Shown piece by piece: positions 8,278-18,782 of a stretch of DNA of 64,000 nt. This stretch comes from CAIWHR01 sp963781285 (lineage in GTDB: Bacteria; Pseudomonadota; Gammaproteobacteria; Burkholderiales; Casimicrobiaceae). Position 1 is the stretch's first letter. The number at the start of each line of letters is the position of its first letter. The stretch spans positions 434,001 to 498,000 of the forward strand of contig CAWAFI010000005.1 of NCBI GenBank assembly GCA_963781285.1, read 5' to 3'. The notes under the pieces were generated by a model, which saw only the letters and a list, made by a program, of their open reading frames with translations, ran no database searches and was not told where the DNA came from. The position numbers were made by a program, and so were the translations under genes.

Positions 8278-8586
8278 ATGAAGACCGCTTATCGGCAGCG
8301 CGGCTGGTTGGGCTTGATCGTGATCCTGATCGTGCTCGCGATCATCGCGGTCCTGGCAAAGGACGCATTGAAATCGTATGGCTTGATGGGTGGCCCTGCC
8401 GTTCAGGCCGATCCGGCACGCCAGGGGGAACGCACGCGCCTTCCTCCCGCAGCGACGGACGGAAATTTGGTGTCGCCGGCGACGCCGTCGTTTCAGGCGC
8501 CGATGGAGCGCGCGCGCGGTGTCGAGTCGACGGTGCAACGACAGGCTGGCGAGTTGCGGCGCGGAATCGACGCCCAGACAAGATAG
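8278..8586 (+). CDS. Hypothetical small single-span membrane protein
   Basis: A 102-residue protein with one N-terminal transmembrane helix (about residues 10-27, GWLGLIVILIVLAIIAVLAK) after a short basic N-terminus. The remainder is a Pro/Arg/Gln-rich, probably disordered tail ending in helical VQRQAGELRRGIDAQTR. I do not recognise a family. A GGAGG just before the ATG is a good ribosome-binding site. It precedes psd by about 70 bp on the same strand; any link to lipid synthesis is only positional. Confidence 0.7.
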   Translation: MKTAYRQRGWLGLIVILIVLAIIAVLAKDALKSYGLMGGPAVQADPARQGERTRLPPAATDGNLVSPATPSFQAPMERARGVESTVQRQAGELRRGIDAQTR

Positions 8587-8659
8587 CCGCATCCGGAACG
8601 CCGGTTGATCTGGCCGCTTTCGATGCCGGATCCCATCCAGCTACCGACTTCCCTTGCGC

Positions 8660-9310
8660 ATGTCCCGCTATCCGCACCCTCTCATCGCCCGCGAGGGCTG
8701 GCTGTTTCTCGCGATCGCAGTGGTGGTCGCTGTCGCGCTCTCGGCATTGGAGCTGTGGTTTCTCGCGGCGCTCGCGTGGCTCGCCGTGGTCTTCATCGGG
8801 CAGTTTTTCCGTGACCCGCCGCGCACGGTCCCGCAGCAACCAAGTGCCGTGCTGTCGCCCGCCGACGGCCGCATCGTCAAGGTCGAGCAGGCGCGCGACC
8901 CGTATCTCGACCGCGACGCCTTGATGATCAGCGTGTTCATGAACGTGTTCAACGTCCACTCGAATCGGATCCCGGTCGACGGCAGCGTCGCCAACGCCTG
9001 GTATCACCGCGGCAGCTTCCTCAATGCCGCCCTCGACAAGGCGTCGCTCGCCAACGAGCGCCACGCGCTCCATCTGCGCACGGCCGGCGGCCAGGAAGTC
9101 ACCTGCGTCCAGATTGCGGGCCTGATCGCGCGCCGAATCCTCTGTTACGTCAAGCCGGGCGACACCGTCGCGCGCGGCCAGCGCTACGGCTTCATCCGCT
9201 TCGGCTCGCGCGTCGACGTGTATCTGCCGCCGACGGCGGTGCCGAGGGTCGCGGTCGGGGACATGGTCTTCGCAACCGAGACAATCATCGCGCTCCTTCC
9301 GACGGCCTGA
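8660..9310 (+). CDS. psd: Phosphatidylserine decarboxylase proenzyme
   Basis: A 216-residue short-form (Psd-B/archaeal-type) proenzyme converting phosphatidylserine to phosphatidylethanolamine at the inner membrane. A hydrophobic N-terminal segment (about residues 15-45) is followed by FFRDPPR, SPADGRIVKV and FMNVFNVHSNRIPVDG. The self-cleavage site is FGSR near residue 180, where the Ser becomes the pyruvoyl group. The ATG at 8660 is preferred over a TTG two codons upstream. pssA, encoding the preceding step, is 62 bp downstream. Confidence 0.95.
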   Translation: MSRYPHPLIAREGWLFLAIAVVVAVALSALELWFLAALAWLAVVFIGQFFRDPPRTVPQQPSAVLSPADGRIVKVEQARDPYLDRDALMISVFMNVFNVHSNRIPVDGSVANAWYHRGSFLNAALDKASLANERHALHLRTAGGQEVTCVQIAGLIARRILCYVKPGDTVARGQRYGFIRFGSRVDVYLPPTAVPRVAVGDMVFATETIIALLPTA

Positions 9311-9372
9311 TCCGGCCGGACCCTTGCCCTTGTCGTTGCGCGGCGCGCCGATTGTGCTACCTTTGCGGCGCC

Positions 9373-10143
9373 ATGTCGGACTTCGACGCCCAGCGCGCGT
9401 TGCGCAAGAACCGGATCCGCCGGCGCGGGATTTACCTGCTGCCGAACCTGTTCACGACGGCGGCGCTGTTCGCGGGCTTCTACGCGATCGTGCAGGCGAT
9501 GAACCTGCGTTTCGACCAGGCGGCGGCCGCGATTTTTGTCGCGATGGTCCTGGACGGCCTCGATGGGCGCGTCGCCCGACTTACCCGCACGCAGAGCGCA
9601 TTCGGCGCCGAATACGACAGCCTCGCCGACATGGTGAGTTTCGGTGCCGCGCCGGCGCTCATCATCTACGAGTGGGCGTTGAAGGGGATGGGCAAGCTCG
9701 GCTGGATTGCCGCGTTCGTCTACGTCGCCGGCGCCGCGCTGCGTCTCGCGCGCTTCAACGTGATGCTCGACGTTGCCGACAAGCGGTGGTTCACCGGGAT
9801 ACCGAGTCCCGCCGCCGCGGCGCTCGTCGCGGGTTTCGTCTGGATCATCGACGATGCCAACATCGATCCGGCCGGCCTCAAATGGTGGTCGTGGGTGGTG
9901 ACCGTGTTCGCGGGCCTCACGATGGTCAGCAATGTGAAGTACTACAGCTTCAAGACGATCAATCTCAAGAAGAGCGTGCCGTTTCTCGCGATCATCGTGT
10001 TCGTGCTGGTCATCGCGCTGCTTTCCTACCAGCCGGCGATCGTGCTGTTCGCCGGATTCGTCGTCTACGCGGTCTCGGGCTATGCGGGATTGGCGTGGAC
10101 GACGCTGCGCCGCCGCCCGCGTGCGCCGCCGTCGCTGCCCTAG
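9373..10143 (+). CDS. pssA: CDP-diacylglycerol-serine O-phosphatidyltransferase
   Basis: A 256-residue membrane CDP-alcohol phosphatidyltransferase making phosphatidylserine from CDP-diacylglycerol and L-serine. The family signature is present as DGLDGRVARLTRTQSAFGAEYDSLAD (about residues 60-85), matching DGxxARxxxxxxxxGxxxDxxxD. Several hydrophobic helices follow. Its product is the substrate of Psd encoded just upstream. The start MSDFDAQRALRKNRIRRRGIY is typical; seven upstream in-frame codons are dropped. Confidence 0.95.
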   Translation: MSDFDAQRALRKNRIRRRGIYLLPNLFTTAALFAGFYAIVQAMNLRFDQAAAAIFVAMVLDGLDGRVARLTRTQSAFGAEYDSLADMVSFGAAPALIIYEWALKGMGKLGWIAAFVYVAGAALRLARFNVMLDVADKRWFTGIPSPAAAALVAGFVWIIDDANIDPAGLKWWSWVVTVFAGLTMVSNVKYYSFKTINLKKSVPFLAIIVFVLVIALLSYQPAIVLFAGFVVYAVSGYAGLAWTTLRRRPRAPPSLP

Positions 10144-10177
10144 CCGATGAGCCGCGCGCGCGACGGGGCGCAAGGCC

Positions 10178-10207
10178 TTGCTTCGGTGGCGGATTTGCGG
10201 TTATAGT
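10178..10207 (+). promoter_or_regulatory. Candidate leu leader/leuA promoter
   Basis: TTGCTT (10178-10183), an 18-bp spacer and TATAGT (10202-10207). Transcription would start near 10213-10216, at or just before the leader-peptide ATG, so the leader could be translated leaderless. Confidence 0.55.
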
Positions 10208-10215
10208 GCAACGCA

Positions 10216-10314
10216 ATGAGCCGCTTCTCCATCGCCGGCCGTCCTGCGCTTCCTGCGCCGACCTCCCTTTCGGGCGGCCTGCTGCTGCTCCTGCTGCGCC
10301 CCGCGCGCAGATAA
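10216..10314 (+). CDS. leuL: leuA leader peptide (leucine attenuator)
   Basis: A 32-codon reading frame starting MSRFSIAGRP and ending with six consecutive leucine codons (CTG CTG CTG CTC CTG CTG, residues 22-27), then RPARR and TAA. The position 88 bp upstream of leuA, the Leu run near the C-terminus, a promoter just before it and a GC-rich hairpin after it are the hallmarks of ribosome-mediated leucine attenuation. Stalling at the Leu codons when charged tRNA-Leu is scarce would favour leuA transcription. It is too short for usual gene calls. The alternative RNA pairings were not computed. Confidence 0.8.
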   Translation: MSRFSIAGRPALPAPTSLSGGLLLLLLRPARR

Positions 10315-10342
10315 ATACACCCCCCTTTTCGCAGTACCCGTA

Positions 10343-10365
10343 CCTGCCGGCATCGAGCCGGCGGG
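10343..10365 (+). terminator. Attenuator-like hairpin before leuA
   Basis: CCTGCCGGC and GCCGGCGGG flank a 5-nt loop (9-bp stem with one G-U pair). The following CATTGATTCC is not a strong U-tract, so it may act as a weak terminator or as part of a switching structure between the leader peptide and leuA. Confidence 0.5.
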
Positions 10366-10402
10366 CATTGATTCCAGCTTGTCACCGTTCCGGGAGCGGG
10401 CC

Positions 10403-11944
<1,542 letters not shown>

Positions 11945-12110
11945 GAGGCGAGCAGGAGCCCCACGCCGCAGGCTAGGGGATGCGAGCAATCCCGAATGGC
12001 GGCTGCGAGGCCGACGGCTCGGTAGTCGCATGTTGTGGCCGATGAGGAGGCCGAGGCGGCGCGGGTACTTCCATCCATTCGGGCCACGGCGGCGTAGTAA
12101 AATGGAACGT
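11945..12110. repeat. Intergenic repeat region after leuA
   Basis: Blocks GGGGATGCGAG, GCGAGGCCGACG, TAGTCGCATG and GAGGAGGCCGAG occur in the same order and spacing as in the region after ilvC, indicating a shared degenerate intergenic element. Near its end TAGTAAAATGG offers a TAAAAT -10 candidate for aceB. No gene is supported. Confidence 0.5.
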
Positions 12111-12184
12111 TTTCCCGGGTTCACCGGCAGGGCGGTCTTGCCGCGAAGCAATCCGGCGCCATCGAACCGAGGAAACCCGTCACC

Positions 12185-13786
<1,602 letters not shown>

Positions 13787-14131
13787 GATGTGCGGTGACC
13801 CCGCGTCCACCGCGGGTTGCCCGAAGATCCTTCCCGGAGCCGTGCTTGGCACGCCCGCCTTCCGTGCCGTGAGTCATACCTGCCACGTCGCACGCGACCG
13901 GAGCCTGGATTCTCCGGCCGCGCCCGCAGGTGGAAATTGACGAACCGGTGTGCTTGCCGCTCGATTAGCGCAAGTTATCGTTCGAATATGCACAATCAAT
14001 TGGACGCATCGATGCATGGCGCGCAGAATGCGTTCGTCGGCGGCAACGTCGCATGTGACGCCGGTCGATTCTCTGCTCCGGCCGTGGCCGGAGCAGATTG
14101 CAGCAACGCTCAACATTCGAGGAGAAACACG
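13787..14131. promoter_or_regulatory. aceB-rubrerythrin intergenic region with 5'-UTR hairpin
   Basis: No gene is seen. At 14073-14096 an 11-bp perfect inverted repeat (CTGCTCCGGCC / GGCCGGAGCAG) is separated by only GT, so a cruciform or stem-loop is likely. It lies about 36 bp upstream of the rubrerythrin start and is followed by a strong AGGAG. No U-tract follows, so a role in mRNA stability or protein binding is more likely than termination. Confidence 0.5.
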
Positions 14132-14554
14132 ATGAAGGCTCTCAAAGGCACCAAGACCCACGATAACCTCAAGGCCGCATTTGCCGGCGAATCGCAGGCA
14201 AACCGCCGTTACCTGTACTTCGCCAACAAGGCCGACGTCGAGGGTCAGAACGACGTCGCCGCCGTGTTCCGCTCGACCGCCGAAGGCGAAACGGGCCATG
14301 CGCACGGCCACCTCGACTACCTGGCGCAGGTCGGCGATCCGGCCACGGATTTGCCGATCGGGCCGTCCCGCTCGAACCTGAAGGCGGCGATCGCCGGCGA
14401 AACGCACGAGTACACCGACATGTACCCGGGCATGGCGAAGGCCGCGCGCACGGAGGGCTTCGAAGAGATCGCGGATTGGTTCGAGACGCTGGCGAAGGCC
14501 GAGCGGTCGCACGCGAACCGGTTCCAGAAAGCACTGGACGCGCTGGCCGACTGA
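14132..14554 (+). CDS. Rubrerythrin-family diiron protein without rubredoxin domain
   Basis: A 140-residue four-helix diiron protein. The start KGTKTHDNLKAAFAGESQANRRYLYFANKADVEG carries the first Glu ligand; ETGHAHGHLDYL supplies the E-x-x-H pair; AIAGETHEYTDMY and AKAERSHANRFQKAL supply the second half. The C-terminal rubredoxin (CxxC...CxxC) domain of classical rubrerythrin is missing, so it is sulerythrin-like. Probable function is peroxide reduction or iron handling; the electron donor may be the Fe-S protein encoded next. It has an excellent ribosome-binding site and a terminator behind it. Confidence 0.92.
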   Translation: MKALKGTKTHDNLKAAFAGESQANRRYLYFANKADVEGQNDVAAVFRSTAEGETGHAHGHLDYLAQVGDPATDLPIGPSRSNLKAAIAGETHEYTDMYPGMAKAARTEGFEEIADWFETLAKAERSHANRFQKALDALAD

Positions 14555-14606
14555 ACTGAGTGTCGTGGCGATATCGAGCGTCACCTGCGGCGACGCTCAT
14601 TTCACG

Positions 14607-14641
14607 GTTAGTGCGTCGCCGGTTGGCGACGCACTAACTTT
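14607..14641 (+). terminator. Rho-independent terminator after rubrerythrin
   Basis: GTTAGTGCGTCGCC and its perfect complement flank a GGTT loop (14607-14638), followed by TTT. It would partly separate rubrerythrin transcription from the Fe-S protein gene downstream. Confidence 0.8.
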
Positions 14642-14725
14642 CATCGACGCGACGTCGAATCGCATGCTGGAATGCACATGCGCGATGGCCCGGTCTGTCC
14701 CTCGAACGCTACTTCCGACCCCACA

Positions 14726-16084
14726 ATGACCTCGCGCGAAGGCAGCCTCGAAGCCCCCACGCGCCACCCGCTCGACTGGCGCAATCCGGAGTTCTACGAC
14801 GACGCGGCGCTGCACGCGGAAATGGAGCGCATCTTCGACATCTGCCATGGTTGCCGCCGTTGCGTCAGCCTGTGCAACGCGTTTCCGACGCTGTTCGACC
14901 TCGTCGACAACAGCAAGACGATGGAGGTGGACGGCGTCGCGAAATCGGACTACGCGAAGGTCGTCGACCAGTGCTATCTGTGCGACGTCTGTTACATGAC
15001 GAAGTGCCCCTACGTGCCGCCACACCCGTGGAACGTCGACTTCCCGCACGTGATGCTCCGCGCGAAGGCCGTCATGTTTCGCAAGGGCGAAACGAGCTTC
15101 CGCGACCGCCTGCTCACCAGCACCGATCGCGTCGGCCGGCTGGCGACGATCCCCGTCGTCGTCAGGATGGTCAACAAGGCCAACGCAATGCCGGCGGCGC
15201 GCAAGGCGATGGACAAAGTGCTGGGCATCGCTGCCGAACCGCGGCTGCCGCCCTATAGCGGCGCGCATTTTCGCAAGACGGCGCGACCGTCGGTGGCTTG
15301 GCCCGTCCGCGACGGGCAGCGCACGCCGGGCAAGGTCGCGGTTTTTTCGACCTGCTACATCAACTACAACGAGCCCGGTATCGGCCACGACCTGCTTCGG
15401 ATTCTCGACCACAACGAGGTGCCGTACACGATCGTCGCCAAGGAAGCGTGCTGCGGAATGCCGAAGCTCGAGCTCGGCGACTTCGAGGCGGTCGAAAAGC
15501 TCAAGGACGTCAACATCCCCGTCCTCGCGGCGCTGGCGAAGGCCGGCTACGCGATCCTGACCGCGGTGCCGTCGTGCACGCTCATGTACAAGCAGGAGTT
15601 GCCGCTGCTCTTTCCCGACGACGCCGACGTGTCGGCCGTGGCCGACGCAATGTTCGACCCGTTCGAATACCTCGTCTTGCGCGACCGCGACGGCCTCTTG
15701 AAGAAGGACTTCGCGCGGCCGCTTGGCAACGTGAGTTACCACATCCCGTGCCACTCGCGCGTGCAGAACGTCGGCCAGAAGACGCGCGAAGTGCTGGAAT
15801 GGGTGCCGGACACCCGGGTGAACACCGTCGAACGCTGCGCCGGCCACGACGGCACTTACGGCGTAAAGACCGAGTTCTACGCAGCGTCGATGAAGATCGG
15901 CAAGCCGGTGTTCCGGCAGATGGCGCAGACCGATCCGGATTTCGTCAGCTCGGACTGCCCCATCGCGGGCCGCCGCATCCTGCAGGGGCTCGACGAATCC
16001 GGCGCGCCGCACCACGCGAAAAAGGAACATCCGCTGACGCTGCTGCGGATCGCCTACGGATTGGGTGCAGAGCTGAATTCCTGA
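14726..16084 (+). CDS. Heterodisulfide reductase-related Fe-S cluster protein (GlpC-like)
   Basis: A 452-residue protein with two N-terminal 4Fe-4S motifs, CHGCRRCVSLCNAFP and CYLCDVCYMTKCPYVPP, and two C-terminal CCG-like domains seen as FSTCYINY...EACCGMPKLE and YHIPCHSRVQNVG...ERCAGHDGTYG. The layout matches GlpC/HdrD-type electron carriers. It is cytosolic, possibly membrane-associated. Its position between rubrerythrin and an EncFtn-like ferritin suggests it shuttles electrons for peroxide reduction or iron redox; this is inferred. An ATG at 14672 is also open, but the added residues look unrelated to the family. Confidence 0.88.
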   Translation: MTSREGSLEAPTRHPLDWRNPEFYDDAALHAEMERIFDICHGCRRCVSLCNAFPTLFDLVDNSKTMEVDGVAKSDYAKVVDQCYLCDVCYMTKCPYVPPHPWNVDFPHVMLRAKAVMFRKGETSFRDRLLTSTDRVGRLATIPVVVRMVNKANAMPAARKAMDKVLGIAAEPRLPPYSGAHFRKTARPSVAWPVRDGQRTPGKVAVFSTCYINYNEPGIGHDLLRILDHNEVPYTIVAKEACCGMPKLELGDFEAVEKLKDVNIPVLAALAKAGYAILTAVPSCTLMYKQELPLLFPDDADVSAVADAMFDPFEYLVLRDRDGLLKKDFARPLGNVSYHIPCHSRVQNVGQKTREVLEWVPDTRVNTVERCAGHDGTYGVKTEFYAASMKIGKPVFRQMAQTDPDFVSSDCPIAGRRILQGLDESGAPHHAKKEHPLTLLRIAYGLGAELNS

Positions 16085-16144
16085 CGCCCTGACGCGAACC
16101 TGCCGGCACGAAAATCGACTTTGACCCCTTGAAGGAAAAATGCA

Positions 16145-16435
16145 ATGGCACACGAAGGCTATCACGAGCCCATCGACAAGCTGTCCCTGCAAACGATGGA
16201 TTTCCACCGGGCGGTGATCTCGCTGATCGAGGAGCTGGAAGCGATCGACTGGTACAACCAGCGCGTCGACGCGTGCACGGAATCCGATCTCAAGACGATC
16301 CTCGCACACAACCGCGACGAGGAGATCGAGCACGCGTCGATGACGCTCGAATGGATCCGGCGCCACAACGCGGTGTTCGACCGGGAACTGCGCGAGATCC
16401 TGTTCAAGGATGGGCCCATCACGGGCCAGCATTGA
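16145..16435 (+). CDS. Encapsulated-ferritin-like (EncFtn) protein lacking a cargo tail
   Basis: A 96-residue two-helix ferritin-like protein. EELEAIDWYNQRVDA (residues 29-43) and AHNRDEEIEHASMTLEWIRR (from residue 54) closely follow the EncFtn family. By alignment from memory to the Rhodospirillum rubrum protein, Glu30, Glu60 and His63 match the ferroxidase ligands, Glu29/Glu32 the entry-site acids and Trp36 the conserved Trp. It stops at GPITGQH, where that protein continues into an encapsulin-targeting tail, and no encapsulin gene lies nearby. It probably oxidises Fe(II) as an open oligomer. It is 60 bp after the Fe-S gene and next to DUF3501. Confidence 0.88.
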   Translation: MAHEGYHEPIDKLSLQTMDFHRAVISLIEELEAIDWYNQRVDACTESDLKTILAHNRDEEIEHASMTLEWIRRHNAVFDRELREILFKDGPITGQH

Positions 16436-16446
16436 GCGTGGATACG

Positions 16447-17031
16447 ATGCCCGCCATCTCCCGCGAGTCGCTGCTGACACTGGAAGCCTATGCGAAGGCA
16501 CGCCCGCAGTTTCGTGCGCAGGTACTTGCGCACAAGAAGCCCCGCACCGTCCACCTGGGCGAGCACGTCACGCTGCATTTCGAAGACGAGCTGACAATCC
16601 GCTACCAGATCCAGGAGATGCTGCGGATCGAGAAAACGTTCGACGAGGAAGGCATCCGCGACGAGCTCGACGCCTACAATCCCCTGGTCCCCGACGGCTC
16701 GAACCTCAAGGCGACGATGCTGATCGAGTACGACGACGTCGACGAGCGCCGCGCAGCGCTCGCCCGGCTCAGGGGCATCGAAGGGCGCACGTACGTGCAG
16801 GTGGAGGGGTTCGGGAAGGTCTTTGCGATCGCCGACGAAGACCTCGAGCGCGAGACCGAGGAAAAGACGTCGTCGGTGCATTTCCTGCGCTTCGAGATGA
16901 CGCCGGAGATGATCGCCGCGCTCCGGCGCGGCGCCGCGCTCGGGATGGGCATCGATCATTCGCAATACACGGTGGCAATGCCGGTGGTCGCCGCCGAGAC
17001 GCGCGCGGCGCTCGTCGCCGACCTGCGCTAG
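16447..17031 (+). CDS. DUF3501 family protein
   Basis: A 194-residue DUF3501 protein (ISRESLLTLEAYAKARPQFRAQVLAHKKPRTVHLGEHVTLHFEDELTIRYQIQEMLRIE is distinctive). It has no signal peptide or membrane span and is rich in acidic residues. Function unknown; the family commonly travels with rubrerythrin and Fe-S proteins. The ATG at 16447 is 11 bp after the EncFtn stop, and a GTG at 16438 is also possible. Tight spacing suggests co-transcription with the two preceding genes. Confidence 0.87.
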   Translation: MPAISRESLLTLEAYAKARPQFRAQVLAHKKPRTVHLGEHVTLHFEDELTIRYQIQEMLRIEKTFDEEGIRDELDAYNPLVPDGSNLKATMLIEYDDVDERRAALARLRGIEGRTYVQVEGFGKVFAIADEDLERETEEKTSSVHFLRFEMTPEMIAALRRGAALGMGIDHSQYTVAMPVVAAETRAALVADLR

Positions 17032-17101
17032 CGGCGTAACGAAGAGTGCAGCGAGTGGTCGTGCAGTCAGCATGGCGGCGGCGCCGTGAACAGCCACCGC
17101 G

Positions 17102-17650
17102 CTATACAGGGCGCTTCAGCCGGTAGCGGTAGTCGATCGACGGCGTACCGCGCAGTGTCGTGACGATGTTGCGCGTGCGCCGTACGAAGCCCAGGGATTC
17201 GACAAGGCAGCGCGAGGGGACGTTGCGAAAATCGATGTCGGAGCGGATTTCCGCGGCATCGTATGCGCGCCACAGGTGCTCGATGACCGCGGCGCAGGCT
17301 TCGCGCGCGATGCCAGTCCGCGCGAACGGCGTGAAAACATAATAGGCCAGAAAAACGACGCGGTCGGCCCGGACCGTCGCTTCGATCAGCCCCACGTAAG
17401 TACCGTCATCGGTACGCCGCAGGGTCCAGTTGAGCCAGAGCTCGCCACCCGGCGCGTACGGGTTGGCGATGCGCTCGAAACGAAGCTGAAGCTCCGCCAC
17501 GTTTGCCGGTGGTTCGGCGTTGATCCAGCGGTACAGTGTCGGATCGGCGAAGCCCTCGAACAACAGCGGCGCGTGTGCCGGCGTCAATGGCTCGAGCGAG
17601 AGGCGGGGTGTAGCCAGCGTCCCGCCGACGAAGAGCAGCGGCGCCTTCAC
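17102..17650 (-). CDS. GNAT family N-acetyltransferase
   Basis: A 182-residue GNAT of the RimJ/RimL-like group (TPRLSLEPLTPAHAPLLFEGFADPTLYRWIN at the start, YYVFTPFARTGIAREACAAVIEHLW for the acetyl-CoA loop, FRNVPSRCLVESLGFVRRTR near the end). The substrate is unknown. It begins with a GTG that overlaps the stop of the preceding GNAT gene (GTGA), so the two are translationally coupled and may have arisen by tandem duplication, although sequence identity between them is low. Confidence 0.85.
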   Translation of the reverse strand: MKAPLLFVGGTLATPRLSLEPLTPAHAPLLFEGFADPTLYRWINAEPPANVAELQLRFERIANPYAPGGELWLNWTLRRTDDGTYVGLIEATVRADRVVFLAYYVFTPFARTGIAREACAAVIEHLWRAYDAAEIRSDIDFRNVPSRCLVESLGFVRRTRNIVTTLRGTPSIDYRYRLKRPV

Positions 17651-18201
17651 GGGGTCCCCCGCAGCATCGACCACCGCTCGCGCGTGATCGACCATACGCA
17701 GAACCCTTCCGCCGGACCGTCGCGGTGCGCCTTCGACTCGCGCCGCTCGAGTGTCATTCCGCATTTCTCCATCACGCGCCCGGAGGCCGGATTGCGCGTG
17801 AGATGCGTCGCATGCAATTCGTCGCGGTCGAGCCGTGCAAACGAAAGCGCGATGATCGCGCGACTCGCGGCGGTCGCGTAGCCCCGCCGCCAGAACGGGC
17901 GGCCCACCCAATAGCCGAAGGAATCGACTGCGCCGGGGCTGGCGCTCACCCCGATGGCGCCGACCAGGAGCCCGTCGTCCACTCGTGTGATCGCGTAGTT
18001 CCACGCGCTTCCGGCCTCGCGCTCCGCCGCGTGCGTGGCAATCCACTCTTCGGCCATGCGCGTCGTGTACGGATGGGGGATTACGGCCGTCATCCGCGCC
18101 ACTTCCCAGTCACCGCAAAGCAGAGCGAGGCGCGGCGCATCGGTCGCGACAAACGGGCGCAGCGCGACCGGATGCGACGTGATGCGCTCGGGCAACGACA
18201 A
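17647..18201 (-). CDS. GNAT family N-acetyltransferase (RimJ/RimL-like)
   Basis: A 184-residue GNAT: VALRPFVATDAPRLALLCGDWEVARM at the N-terminus, SFGYWVGRPFWRRGYATAASRAII for the acetyl-CoA binding loop (RRGYAT) and LTRNPASGRVMEKCGMTLERR in the C-terminal half. Target unknown, either a protein N-terminus or a small molecule. It precedes and overlaps the second GNAT gene by four bases. Confidence 0.87.
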   Translation of the reverse strand: MSLPERITSHPVALRPFVATDAPRLALLCGDWEVARMTAVIPHPYTTRMAEEWIATHAAEREAGSAWNYAITRVDDGLLVGAIGVSASPGAVDSFGYWVGRPFWRRGYATAASRAIIALSFARLDRDELHATHLTRNPASGRVMEKCGMTLERRESKAHRDGPAEGFCVWSITRERWSMLRGTP

Positions 18202-18213
18202 GGCTATGGAACT

Positions 18214-18699
18214 CTAATCGCGGAAGTTGCCGAACTGCACCGGAAAGTCGGTGATCGACTTCTTCACCAGCGCGATCGCATTCTGCAGGTCGTCGCGCTT
18301 GCCGCCGGACACGCGCACGGCATCGCCCTGGATCGATGCCTGAACCTTCATTCGGCTGTCCTTGATCAGCCGAACGATCCTCTTCGACAGTTCCTGCTCG
18401 ATGCCCACGCGGATCGTGACCGGCTGCTTCACCTTGTTGCCGGAAATCTTTTCGACGTTGCCGTATTCGAGCGCACGGACGTCCACACCGCGTCGCGCCA
18501 GCTTTCCCGTCAGGATGTCGGTCACCTGCGACAGCTTGAAGTCGTCGTCGGCGAAGAGAGTCAGGATCTTGTCGGCATGCTCGATGCGGGCATCGGTGCC
18601 TTTGAAGTCGAAGCGGGTGGCAAGCTCCTTGTTGGCCTGGTCGACGGCATTGCGTACTTCGACCTGGTTCACTTCGGACACGATGTCGAACGAGGGCAT
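18214..18699 (-). CDS. yajQ: YajQ family cyclic-di-GMP/nucleotide-binding protein
   Basis: A 161-residue YajQ protein: MPSFDIVSEVNQVEVRNAVDQANKEL, FDFKGTDARIEHADK and a C-terminal KVQASIQGDAVRVSGGKRDDLQ...FPVQFGNFRD are diagnostic. It has two ferredoxin-like domains and no catalytic motif. Relatives bind c-di-GMP or RNA and modulate transcription. A diguanylate cyclase-like gene lies elsewhere in the window, but no direct link is shown. Family length is normal. Confidence 0.95.
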   Translation of the reverse strand: MPSFDIVSEVNQVEVRNAVDQANKELATRFDFKGTDARIEHADKILTLFADDDFKLSQVTDILTGKLARRGVDVRALEYGNVEKISGNKVKQPVTIRVGIEQELSKRIVRLIKDSRMKVQASIQGDAVRVSGGKRDDLQNAIALVKKSITDFPVQFGNFRD

Positions 18700-18782
18700 G
18701 AAGGAGGAGGCGAGAGGTGCGAGTGAGGCGAAAGTCTACAGGCATTGGCGCCATTACGGAAACGGCAGCGCCGCGACCGAAG

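Noticed and set aside
13800..13816. CCCGCG-TCCAC-CGCGGG hairpin after aceB as a terminator
   Set aside because: The stem is only 6 bp and is followed by just two T, so I do not call it a terminator.
17102..18201. The two adjacent GNAT genes as a recent tandem duplication
   Set aside because: Translational coupling is clear, but their sequences show little mutual similarity beyond the family fold, so recent duplication is not supported.
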